Source of the DNA: Galbula dea
Taxonomy: Eukaryota; Chordata; Aves; Piciformes; Galbulidae
Direction: 5' to 3'
DNA length: 64,000 nucleotides
Assembly (NCBI GenBank): GCA_013399015.1
Contig: VWZX01001928.1
Coordinates: forward strand, 647,431-711,430
This document shows positions 22,980-33,871 of this stretch, piece by piece (the stretch's first letter is position 1; each line of letters opens with the position of its first letter). The notes beneath the pieces were generated by a model. The model was not told where the DNA came from. It searched no databases and was given only the letters and a program-made list of their open reading frames with translations. A program made the position numbers and the translations under genes.

Positions 22980-25900
22980 AATCAGCACCTGTAAGATTGA
23001 AAGACTAGAGCAATGACCAGAATACTAAAAGGGAGCGACAGATCAAGTATTGGATAGCCCTTGCTAACTCATTAATGATCTAGTCTAAAGTCTAGTGCAG
23101 TGGAGGGCTGCAAAATTTCTGCCCTTAGTTCCTAGGACAGTTATACAGTTGCCACCACCCTCTGTCTTAAAGCAGTCATATTTCTGCGTGGGAGAGGTCT
23201 GCTTCTCAGACAAAAGATTTCAGCTGTCTTCTCTGCTATCACGCATCAGAAGAAAAATATTGTCTTTTTACCACTAGATGGCAAACACAGACCATTCGAG
23301 AAATTATCTGGTTGCTCCTAGGGCTTGCTTCACATCATAATTAATCTTCAGTTCTATTTTGTGGCACACATAGCCATAACCTGCCTAGGAACTTTTGCTA
23401 CCTTTTTTACCTGGTGCAAAACCCAGGTCAAGTGAAGCAAGCTTCATCTGGAGTCTCAAGTGAAATCAGAATTAGATGAACCATCAGTGAGGCTGAGCAT
23501 GAGGACTCCTATGATCCTGCAAAGCAATTTCAGTAGTTTGATTTTAAGTGTTTTTTCAAAACACTGTGGGATAGCTCCCATGTCATTCTTCAGCTAGAAT
23601 TGGTGCATTTCAGCTGTTTCTCAGTATTTGTGTCAAACCAAACCAGAGCTATCTAATCCCTAGGACCAAGAAGGGGTAGTATGCTCTATTACAAACACAT
23701 AGCACACATTTTGAAATTTAAAAAAAAAAAATAAATCATTATTTAGTTATATTTAATTGTCAATTACTTGGCCCTTTCTGTTTCTTAACATTACTATTAA
23801 AATAATTTCACTTGTCTGCAATATTAAATTGACTTTGAGTGCTGGAATTGAAGTTTATTCAGAAAAGTGAATTAAGGCAGCAGGCTGGCAGTGAGCAAAA
23901 TCTTTAAATATGCTAACAGGTAAAGTCTGTTTCAAGAAGCACTCATCAAACCCTGGTGACTGAAATGGTTCAGTTTCAGGAGCTGGGAAGATGAAGAGGT
24001 TTTCATGACAGCTCAAAAAAAGACTTTTTGATCCAAGTGCAGAATATTTTATGGAAGCAGGTCTTAGTTTAACTACTTTTGATACAATGGTGAGTCATGA
24101 AGTTCTGAACATTTTAGAAACATAGGTTTTTAAGAAACATAGATTTTTGGACAAGGAACAATAATCAGACTGTTCAATGTAGTGTGACCTCTCTGATCAA
24201 TGCTAAACCTGGATTTTCTCAAACAACTGCTTTCAGACTTCTCTTTTTTGTTTTTCTCTAGCATTTAATGACATTAGTAATTTATCACAGGTTTTAATAT
24301 ATAAGAAATAGCACAAAGTTACCCTTCTGCCTATCTATCTGCTCAAGCATGTGACAGGAGGCAGGAGAGCTGGCTTACCCAGGAGAGAGATCTGACAGCT
24401 GCTCATTGTTACTTTCCTGAGGTACCTCTGGAGGACAGTTGGTCTACTTTGAGATCTCTAGGGAATGTCTTTGAAACGAATTTAATATTACTTAAAAAGA
24501 GATTTTTTTTTAAAAAGGAATTTCTTTTGTCAACTCCAAAATGCACTTGATATGTAAAAGGATTCTGATTTTTTTCTGCATAATCTTAATCAGAAAGCTA
24601 TTTTTTGATGTTCATTATATCCTTCTGGTAGACTTTCCTACTTCCTCCATAGATAATTTTATTTATTCAATAATGCAAGCTTGAGTAGCATTTAAACTCA
24701 TATACCTACAGGAATAAAGGCTGCTAAGGTGCAAAAAGATTCCTACAATTCTGAAGCATTTGCCTGAAGAGTCAAATCTGCATAACCATATATTTTTCCA
24801 AGTGCCTTTTTAGTGTCAGTGACACTAACTCTAGAAGGTGGAAGAGTCATGATTGAGTCTTTCTAAAAGAAATTAATTCCTTTTACTAGCATTTCTCAAT
24901 ACTTTGAATTTCCTCTTTTAATCACTTAAAAAAGAATTTCCAATGACCATTCTGATAATTTTGGGAATATCACTGTGTTTTATGGCCCACTTGTGGTTCA
25001 TAGGCTTTGAGGGGACTATATCAGTGCAGAGAAGTAGATGGCTGCAGTGAACAGCAGAGAGTGAAACTATCCAAGTAATTAAGTACATGATTCTTTCCAC
25101 TGACTAGGGAATCTAAGATCCTTATGAAGATGACTAGTTCATTAAAAGAAAAAATAAAAAAAAGCTGACTGTCTCTTCATTGATCAAAACATAATAAATC
25201 CTTCAGGCCCTAATCAAAGGTAGTTTGAACTTCAGAGTTTTCTCTAAAGTGAGGTTTCTGGACACTAGTAGACTATGGATTTATAAGCAATGCTTTCATT
25301 TTCATTTTAACAGTACATACCACTTCTTTACTTGCATCTGAGTAGGTATGTGATGGTCTTGTTGAAGCTTTAGCAAGGCAGGTCAGAAAGCAGCCTGGTA
25401 AAATCAATGAATGCTACTTGAATGTTATTTATTCTCTATGTGATCTGATGGTATGCAAAACCTAGTGGTTATACAAGTATCTGCATGTAGGGATGTGCAA
25501 AGAGCTTTTAATTATTTCTGGACCCTGAAAAATGAGTCTGTGGACACCACTGACCTTTTCTTATATGATGTATTATGAAAGCCAAACATGCATTTATTAT
25601 ATTTCACTTGAAATCCATCAATTACAAGAGAGCTCCAAACTTCAGGATTTAAATACAAACACTCATTTTTAAATTTCCTACCTCAGAATGCCTGATTAGA
25701 GATGATGCATGTACAGCTGGCTCATTGGATCACTTGTTCCCTGGGAACTCTTGACCCCAAGGATTTGGCCTTGTTCTGTGCATGTGTGAATAAAATGAGA
25801 TCTGGATTTAAACAGAATTGAAGCAGCTGCAATTGTTAATGGGAACTTTAAAAAACAGGGTTGGGTGTATTAGTTTTAAAAGATGGATTTGATGTTGAAA

Positions 25901-26865
25901 TTGATGATAGTGGGTAATCTCACTTTATTTTCAATAGTCAATGGTTAAGGTCCTTTTTTTTTTAATTAGGAGGTGTGTTATGTCTCATAATATTACTTTG
26001 GCTGAGATTTAAAGAAAAACTTACAGTTTGCCATGGCATGTATTCTTTACTCTGCTACTATTCTTCACTTAAAATAGAAATTAGTTTCATCCCTATAAAT
26101 ATGTCCTTTGATAAAATCTTTACCAACATATTTTGTAGGTCTTTCCAGAATCAAATGCACCACAACTCAGGCCTAAGTATGTGGAGTTTTGTGAAAGATC
26201 AGGGATGGGAAGAAAACCAATTGCCATCTCTCACCTTTACTTGCAACAAACAGAATTTATCTATTTGCTACCAAAACCTGCACAAGCAGTGGGTGCTTCA
26301 TGTTTATTTTTCAATAAATCTTTGCTTGAATGTCACTGGAACATATCTGGAATTAAAAGCCAGTTTGTGAAAAGCACATATGGATCCATTAATTCCAGGG
26401 AACCACATCAGGATTTCAATCAAAGCAGAGTGTGGAACAAAACCTGAAATTGTACCATGTTATAAATTGTGCGTATTTTTCTGTTTTCTCTGTCTTGCTT
26501 CAAAAGTCACTAATCTTTAGTGGCTTTTTATTATGTGAGCTCTTGCTATATTAAAAATAATGATGTTAATATTTAGTATATAATTATGAATCTCCCCAGA
26601 TACAATATAATATTTTATAAGATAGAAGCCACTAAATTACCTAAACATGATTTTCACCAGGAAATCATATTTAAAAAAACCCAATTATTTTTGCTTTTGG
26701 TCTTGTCTAGCACTCATCTTTCATTGAATACCATTGGTTTAAATGAAGTCAGGCTCAGTATGAATAACAAGCAAAGAAACAAACAGTTGTGGAAATCTCT
26801 TCTGGCAGCATCAAATACTTCATAATTTCACCCAGGGAATGATCAATGGCCAATGTATGAAGAGT
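22980..26865. other. Intergenic DNA, no gene seen
   Basis: AT-rich sequence with short chance reading frames only. No splice-flanked exon or known repeat was recognised. Confidence 0.5.
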
Positions 26866-26868
26866 ATC

Positions 26869-26940
26869 ACACAGGTGGTCTAGTGGTTAGGACTCAGCGC
26901 TCTCACTGCTTGGACCTGGGTTCAACTCCCAGTCAGAGAA
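26869..26940 (+). tRNA. tRNA-Glu(CTC)-like head of the SINE (not a functional tRNA)
   Basis: D, anticodon and T arms are recognisable. The acceptor stem pairs at only about four of seven positions and the sequence runs straight into CR1 tail, so it is judged a SINE head or tRNA pseudogene. Confidence 0.7.
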
Positions 26941-27051
26941 GCTTTGCTGTGATCTAGTCTTAGGGAATCCTGCTCTGGCAGGGGGGTTGGACTAGATGAT
27001 CTTTCAAGGTCCCTTCCAACTCCTAACATACCATGATACTGTGATACTGTG
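26869..27051 (+). mobile_element. tRNA-Glu-derived SINE with CR1 3' tail
   Basis: The left half (26869-26940) is a tRNA-Glu(CTC)-like sequence. It has an A box TGGTCTAGTGG at 26876-26886, an anticodon loop CTCTCAC with CTC at 26902-26904, a perfectly paired T stem (CTGGG/CCCAG), and a B box GGTTCAACTCC at 26919-26929. The right half (about 26947-27051) is a CR1 3' UTR tail ending in two TGATACTG octamers. This layout, a Pol III promoter head plus a LINE tail, is how CR1-mobilised tRNA SINEs such as the passerine TguSINE1 are built. I recall that one as tRNA-Ile based, so a Glu head may be a different family. Confidence 0.8.
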
Positions 27052-27093
27052 AAAAAGCAACAGAGATTCTGGGAGAACTGTTCCTTCTATTAT

Positions 27094-27112
27094 AATTAAT
27101 TAATTAATTAAT
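27094..27112. repeat. (AATT)n microsatellite
   Basis: About five AATT units. Confidence 0.7.
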
Positions 27113-27859
27113 ACGATCAGTCACATGCACAAGTCAGTCAACAAAATCTGAATAGTTTTTGAGGCCACCAGGGATAACTCTAACCATCTAAATTGAGTTT
27201 TCCCACAAAGCATAGTACAGAATGGTTTTTGGTGCTGTCTGAATCAAGACAGAGCTGGGGGATGAGCTGAGGCATAGTCTCTAAGAAAAACATTCAGCCT
27301 TGGTTTTCAGACCACAAATGATGGCAAATCCATTATAACCCAAAATAAATCACACCAGCTATTAATCGTCTTCACTGTTATAAATGGGTGCCTTACCTGT
27401 ACCCTGATTTCTCATAGATTCAGTTTCTAGCCACTGCAGTTTTTACAACCTTACCTGAAAAATTAGAAGTCATCTATTATCAGAAAACTTCTCCCCCTGT
27501 AAGACATCACCAGCTCTTTCTAACCCTCTTGGTTCCATTTGCTCAGCTAAGGAAGTTTCCCAGATATAATTTCTGTAATTCTGTTCTGATCACTGTCCAA
27601 TTGCTCATATTTTTATTTGAACCACAAACAGCAGAAACCAACCTAGTCTGAAAGGGTTTTTTTTCTGTGCTGAAAAAAATGATGATACTAGTTCTCTACC
27701 TTTCTTCCTCAATATGTTCATGTCGCTATATATACACCTGCATCTTTGTCGATCCGTGTGCACTAGTGCATTTCAGCTTCAGTGAATAAAACTGATGGAC
27801 CTGAAACATATATCCAACCACGCTCCTAAATATAGCACCACTTGAATATGCTTCTACAG

Positions 27860-29395
27860 TCAAGAAGTTTCATCCACAGGTCCTGAGGGAGCTCACAGAT
27901 GAAGTTGCTGAGTCACTATCCATCATATTTGGGAAGTCATAGCAGTAGGGTGAAATTCCTGCTGACTGGAAAAGGGGAAACATAACCCCTATTTTTAAAA
28001 AGGGAAAAAAGGAAGACAGAGAACTACAGGCCAGTCAGTCTTACCTCTGTGCCTGGTAATATCATGAAGGAGATCCTCCTGGAAGCTATGCTAGGGCACA
28101 CAGAAAATAAGGAAGTGATTGGTGACAGCCAGCATGGCTTCACTAAGGGCAGATTGTGCCTAAATAATCTGGTAGCCTTCTACTATGGGATTATGTGGTA
28201 TGTCATTATAGGCTGCAAAGACCAGTGTTTGCGGATAAGAGAAGAACAACCAACATCATCTACCTGGACTTGTGCAAAGTATTTGACACTGTTCCACACA
28301 ACATCCTTGTCTCCATATTGGTGAGACATCGATTTGATGAATGAACCACTTGGTGGATAAGGAATTGGCTGGATGGCTGCATTCAAAGAGTTGTCATCAA
28401 TGGCTTGATGTCTGAGCAGAGAGCAGTGATGAGTGGTGTCCCTCAGGGTGTGGTGCTGGGATTGGTGTTGTTTAACATTTTTGCCAACAACACAGACAGT
28501 AGGATTGAGTGCACCCTCAACAAGTTTGCTGACATCACTAAACTGTGTGGTATAGTCAACATGCTGGAGGGATGTCATCCAGAGAGATCTTGACAGGCTT
28601 GAGAGGTGGGTCTATGAGGACCTCATGAAGTTCAACAGGACCAAGAATAAGGTCCTGTCCTGCACCTGGGCGGGGGCAATCCCAAGCACAGGCTGGGTAG
28701 CAAGTATATTGAAAGCAGCCCTGAGGAGAAAGACTTGGAGGTTTTGGTGGATGAAAAACTGAATATGAGCCAGCAATGTGTGCTCACAGCCCAGAAGGGC
28801 AAACGCAGCCCGGGCTGCATTGAAAGAACCATGGCCAGCAGGTCAAGGGAAGTGATTCCCCCCTTCTGTTCTGGTGAGACCCCACCTGGAGTACTGTGTT
28901 CAGATCTGAGGCCCCCAGCATAAGAAAGACATGGACCTGCTCGAATAGGTCCAGAGGAGGGCTGCAAAAATTACCAGAGGGCTGGAACACCTCCCCTATG
29001 AGGACAGCCTGAGAGAGTTGGGGTTTTTTAACTTGGAGAACAGAAGGCTCCAAGGGGACCTTACTGAGTCCTTCCAGTACTTAAAGGGGGCCGACATGAA
29101 AGATGAGGAAGAAGTCTTTATCAGGGAGTGTAGTGATAGTGTAAGGGGTAATGGTTTTAAACTGAAAGGCTAAGTTTAGATAGATAGTGGGAGGAAGTTC
29201 TTCACTATGAGGGTGGCAAGACACTGGAGCAGGTTGCCCAGAGAGGTTGCAGAAGCCCTATCCCTGAAAGCTTTTAAGACAAGGCTGGATGGGGCTCTGG
29301 GCAACCTGAAAAGTGTCCCTGCCAGGCAGGGGGGTTGGAACTAGATGATCTTTAAGGTCCCTTCCAACTCTGACATTTCTATGATTCTATAAGAA
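27860..29395 (+). repeat. CR1 LINE, 1.5-kb 5'-truncated copy with decayed reverse transcriptase
   Basis: It starts in the reverse transcriptase region and runs through 'agccagcatggcttcactaa', 'gtgtccctcagggtgtggtg' and 'tttgctgacatcactaaact' to the ORF2 C-terminus and 3' UTR ending tctatgattctat. The polymerase motif that is normally F-A-D-D reads FADI. Several frameshifts and stops split the frame. This is the longest CR1 copy in the window and it is dead. Confidence 0.93.
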
Positions 29396-29600
29396 ATTCT
29401 TTAAGGTGAGAGTGGTGAGACACTGGAACAGGTTGTCCAGAGAAGTTGTGAACGCCCCATCCCTGGAAGTGTTCAAAACCAGACTGAATGAAGCCTTGAG
29501 TGACCTGGTCTATTGGAAAGTGTTCCTGCCCATGGCAGAGTGGTTGGCACTAGATCATCTGTAGGGTCAATTCCAATACAAACCATTCCATCATTCCAAG
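29396..29600 (+). repeat. Second CR1 tail directly abutting the previous one
   Basis: A new ORF2 C-terminus/3' UTR segment begins right after the octamer end of the first copy ('gtggtgagacactggaacag ...') and ends in 'ccattccatcattcca'. Head-to-tail arrangement. Confidence 0.88.
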
Positions 29601-30610
29601 AACACATCCAACCATTTTGCTAAATTGGCCTAATGTACAGTGACTTACAGCCTCATCCACCTCTTACTGCTACCTCAACCTGCCCTTTTTAGAGCCATAC
29701 AATAATGGCCAGGTTTTGATGGGGTGCTTTTATAGCCCATAGCTTTTATGTGCATTTACCTCAGTGGTACTTCTGTGCCTACACATTTTAACTTCCTTTT
29801 GGTGCTAATTACTTTGTACCTCTTTACACTAAGTATCTCTTAGATGAGAGAATGTGTGAATTTTTGAGTGCTGTCTATTTTGAAGCAAATATCACATGGT
29901 AGAACAGTGCGTCTGTGTATTTTGAAATGGAAATAGAATATGTTGCAATGCAAGGAAAGAGCTAGTAAAACATGCTTTTCTAAAATCAGGAATTGCAAAG
30001 ATATTTTTTACTCAGAACCATTGCTAGCAGTTAAATTCCATTACTTCCAATCTGCCAGCTGTGAGAGAGAAGTGCAATTTTAACAGGTGAATAAAAAAAA
30101 AAAGAAAAACTAGACAGTGCTCTGAAGGAAAAGCACAAAAGCCATTACAAAGATGATTTCAGGATGAAAAAAACCCACCCCAAATCTCTCAGCAAGTGAC
30201 AGCTGTGGTTTTAATAGACTATTCTTAAAATGAGATTTATATGCAAACTGCCCACAGAAAATGAAAACAAGAGGACTCTAATAACATATAAATGTTAAAG
30301 GTTTTTATCTCAGGCTCAAGAACTGTTGATGGCAATGGATGGAATATTATAACATACCATAAACATCCCCATTACACAATTGCTGCTCTGACCTCATGCT
30401 GTTATGAATGACCTGGTACAAACACTGAAGCAAAGCAGTTATCCCGTTGCTTGCGCCAGCTCCACATCTTCCCAACTCGCTGGAGTGTATTAGTATGAAG
30501 GTTTTAGTCTCATATGCCACCTAATCACAAACCAGTATTTTTTTCTACTACCACTGAAAATATTCCTGCATTCTCCTAATGCATTCTTTTGACTTGAAAT
30601 AAAGTTTTCA
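29601..30610. other. Intergenic DNA, nothing recognised
   Basis: AT-rich sequence with no coding or repeat signal I can name. Confidence 0.5.
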
Positions 30611-31145
30611 TGTCTAGTCCAACCTCCTTGTTCTAGCAAGGTCCCCTAGAGCACATTACTCAGGATTGTTTACAGACAGTTTTTGAATCTCTCCAGGGAA
30701 GGAGACTCCACAAGCTCTCTGAGCAAACTGTTCCAGTGGTCAGTCACCCTCACAGTTTAAGCAGAACTTCTACTGTCCCAGTTTGTGCCCATTGCCTTGT
30801 GTCCTATTGCTTGGCACCACTGACAAAAGCCTAACTCCATCCTCTTAACGCTCTCCCTTCAGACACTTACATACAGTGACAAGGTCCCCTCTCAGCCTCC
30901 TCTTCTCCAGGCTAATGAAGCCCAGCTACTTCAGCTGTTCCTCATAAGGGAGGTGCTCCAAGCCCTTAATCATCCTTGTAGCTCTCTGCTGGACTCAGTC
31001 CACATCTCTCTTGTACTGAGGAGTCCAGAACTGGACACAGTACTCCACATGGGACCTCACCAGGTATGAGTAGAGGGGCAGGATCACATCCCTTGACCTA
31101 CTAGCAATGCTCTTCCCAGCACAGCCCAGGATACCATTGGCTTTG
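30611..31145 (-). repeat. CR1 LINE fragment, minus orientation
   Basis: Recognisable blocks on the + strand are 'ggagactccacaagctctct', 'cagcctcctcttctccaggc' and 'gaggagtccagaactggac', all reverse complements of the CR1 ORF2 end and 3' UTR. The octamer end is lost. Confidence 0.9.
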
Positions 31146-32700
31146 AGAGTGTGTGAAATGTTGGATCACCAGCAAAGACTATCACCAGTGCACCTATATG
31201 TACAGGTGCATCTTTGGCTGACGAAACTTCCCTCAGCACAATGAGAGGTCTTCTTCCACAGGATTTCTGGTGCCCAACTTTGGTTAACACCATCTGAAAC
31301 TGTAGAACGAGATCCTTTGGATCTCCTTTGGAAACTCCTCTATCCTTTGGATCTGCTTATTTCAGAAAGTACTGTAGGAAGCATACTAAAATATCATCCT
31401 TTAGACGTCTGACAAGTGAGCTCTGACACCTTCTGTTTCCAAGGGTTAAGTCGTCTTTCCTGGCTGCTTGCACCTCCTCCCTGCCTGACTCCACCACACA
31501 CAGCAAGGCTGGCAGGACATAACACACATCTGCACCTCTGCTGCTTCCAGCCACAACCCAGCACTGGCCCTGATTTGCACCCAGCCACCAGCATGTGCAT
31601 AGTGCTGCCAAGTTGTGGGCAGGCTACATTGTTATTGGGCTACTATTGTTGTTAAGCAGACACATATTTACTTACTTATATGTGTATTTAAATAGCTAAT
31701 GCATACTGACTACATGCATGTAAATACATATATGTATAGACACCATATTATATATATAGTTTGTGCTGATGGATTTGCATGTATATACACACACCTCTGT
31801 GCTGGTGAAGCAATGAATATAAGCTAAATAAGCAAAACAGATCACTGCTTTTTTAATATAAAACATCCACGTTTCTGGACTAGCAGTTGCAACAGGCGTG
31901 TGCACGGGTACTTGTGCAATTCCCTCCTGCGTTTAGAGGAATTGTAGGAAGCACTGCTTAGGAAAGTAGAGTTTGTACAAGCAACACATTGCCTCAGCAT
32001 TGCAGCTTTAGTCATACTGTTTAGAAATCAGTGGTGACAAAAGCTAAATTCTCCCTCCAATATTAAATATAACTCTACTTAAATGTTGAGAAGTAGTGCC
32101 AATTTCTTAAGCGAGAGCTATAGCAAAGCTCCAGCTTTTCTTGTGACAATTTTAGAAAATTGCCTAAAAGGTTGCAGAATTTATTTTATTTTTCACTCTG
32201 TATTTAGTAACGCTAACAATCTTTCTTCATGTCGCAGCAGATCCAGCGAGGTACAGTGAATCTTGTCCTCCATCTGCATGGAGAAGCAGCTGGAAGGCCC
32301 CTCCCTGAAGAGAGGCTTTCTCAGCCAAAACAGGCTGTTGATTGTTGTCGATGATTTTAAAAATAATTAAGCTTTGGAGAAACTAAATCCATAATATTTT
32401 GAGTAAAAAACCCACTAAAGCCTGCTCTCCGAAACACAACCGTGACATGAGCACATGGTGAGTCCACCAGCCCAGCACTCACACCTGAGCTGCTGAGGGT
32501 CACAGCTCTGCTATCCAGTGGCACTGGAGCCTTTCTGATAGGAATGGCTCAACCCATACTAGAGATGAAAAGAGAAAGAACCGGATTTCGTTTGCTGGGT
32601 TTCTTGCCTGTAATATACCCACACCGCCCGGCAGAACCCGTTGGAACAGTTACTGCCTTAGCCTACGTTTCCCATACCTACGGAAGAAGCCCAGCCTAAC
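31146..32700. other. Upstream flank of DRD5
   Basis: A GC-richer patch at about 31400-31640 is unidentified. The rest is AT-rich, with short TATA/TGTA microsatellite-like stretches near 31700-31800. No exon is supported; a distal 5' UTR exon of DRD5 could be hidden here. Confidence 0.4.
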
Positions 32701-33596
32701 CCCGCTCTCGCTACGGCAACTTCCAGCCCCGTTGACTCCCAGCGAGAGGCCGTGTGAGTTGTGGCCGTGCCTGTCTTCGCCAGCCGCGCTGCCCCCAGGG
32801 ATGCTGCGGTGGGGGGAACACATACGTTTTACCATTTCCCCCAGTGGGATCGCGCTCTTCCTTCCAGCTGCGATAGCATAAAGCCAGTGACGGCTTCAAA
32901 GCTCTCGCCCCGTCTCCCGCCAGCCTCGCTGCCCGGACGGGGTGTCCCTGGTGGCGGCGGGACCGCGCTCTTCGTTGTAGGTACGATAGCATAAAGCCGG
33001 TGACGGCTTCAAAGCTCCCGCCCCGTCCCCCGCCAGCATCGCTGCCCGGACGGGGCGTCCCTGGTGACGGAGCATGCTCAGAGGGCGGGGTAGGCGGGCG
33101 GGCCAGTCCGGGGAGCCGGTCCGGGGAGCCGGTGGGGGCGCCGCGGAGCGGCGGGAGCAGCGGCGGGCGCGGGGCGGGCGGAGGTGATAACGGGGCGGGA
33201 GCCACCCACCCGAGGAGTGGGTACTCCGAGCAGCGTGCGCGAAGAGCCGCGGAGCGCAGAGGAGAGGAGGCGAGGCGGGTCTCCAAAGCAGAGTCCGCGG
33301 GGACAGAGACCCCCGAGCCGGGGGAACGGCGCTGAGTCGCGGGGCGGGGAGCGCGGGACCTGCACCCCGAGCAGGAGTGACGCGCAGAACTGCGGGGCGC
33401 GGAGCCTAGCCCGATACGCGCTGAGACGCGGAGCGGTGCCGACGAGACGAGGAGGAGCAGGCGGGGAGGGGTATCCGGCAGGGGTGGCGGTGGGGCGCGG
33501 GGGGCAGCGGCCCCATGGGGCCGGGCGGCGGGGCGGTGTTGGCTGCTCGGCGTGTCCCGGCCGCCGCCGCCCCGCCGCCGGCGGGAGCCGCAAGCC
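32700..33596 (+). promoter_or_regulatory. CpG island promoter and 5' leader of DRD5
   Basis: Very G+C- and CpG-rich from about 32700 into the coding region, with several GGGCGG (Sp1-like) boxes such as those near 33080-33110 and 33180. There is no classical TATA box. It contains the 113-bp tandem duplication and an upstream ATG at 33515. Confidence 0.7.
32846..33070. repeat. 113-bp tandem duplication in the DRD5 promoter region
   Basis: Copy 1 is 32846-32958 and copy 2 is 32959-33070. Both carry cgatagcataaagcc(a/g)gtg, 'acggcttcaaagct', 'cgctgcccggacgggg' and 'gtccctggtg', with only scattered differences. A third, partial and degenerate unit may lie at about 32770-32815 (cgccagccgcgctgccc). 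Confidence 0.88.
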
Positions 33597-33871
33597 ATGC
33601 TGCGGGGCAGCCGGAGCCCGCTGCAGCCGGAGGCGAGGACTTCCGGAGGGGCGAGGGGTCTGGCGGTCGCCCCCGGGGCAGCGCAGGTGGCGGCGGGCAG
33701 CCTGCTGGCTCTGCTCATCCTCTGGACGCTCTTTGGGAATGTGCTGGTGTGCGCGGCTATCGTGCGCTACCGGCACCTGAGGAGCAAGGTCACCAACATC
33801 TTCATCGTGTCTTTGGCTGTCTCGGATCTGCTGGTGGCTATACTAGTCATGCCCTGGAAGGCAGTGGCTGA
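33515..33871 (+). other. Overlapping upstream ORF in DRD5 leader
   Basis: An ATG at 33515, 82 bases before the DRD5 start and in a different frame, opens 118 codons that run well into the DRD5 coding region. If the transcript starts upstream of it, the frame could dampen DRD5 translation. The -3 base is C and the +4 base is G, a moderate start context. The encoded peptide has no recognisable domain. Confidence 0.4.

Noticed and set aside
25975..26370. 131-codon + strand frame
   Set aside because: AT-rich chance frame with no family match and no splice signals.
32711..33718. 335-codon open frame on the minus strand across the DRD5 promoter and start
   Set aside because: It lies in a CpG island where stop codons are rare, overlaps the real DRD5 start, is of low complexity (P, R, A, S) and has no family resemblance.
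33184..33780. 198-codon + strand frame upstream of and overlapping DRD5
   Set aside because: Arg/Gly-rich translation of CpG-island DNA in the wrong frame. No domain.
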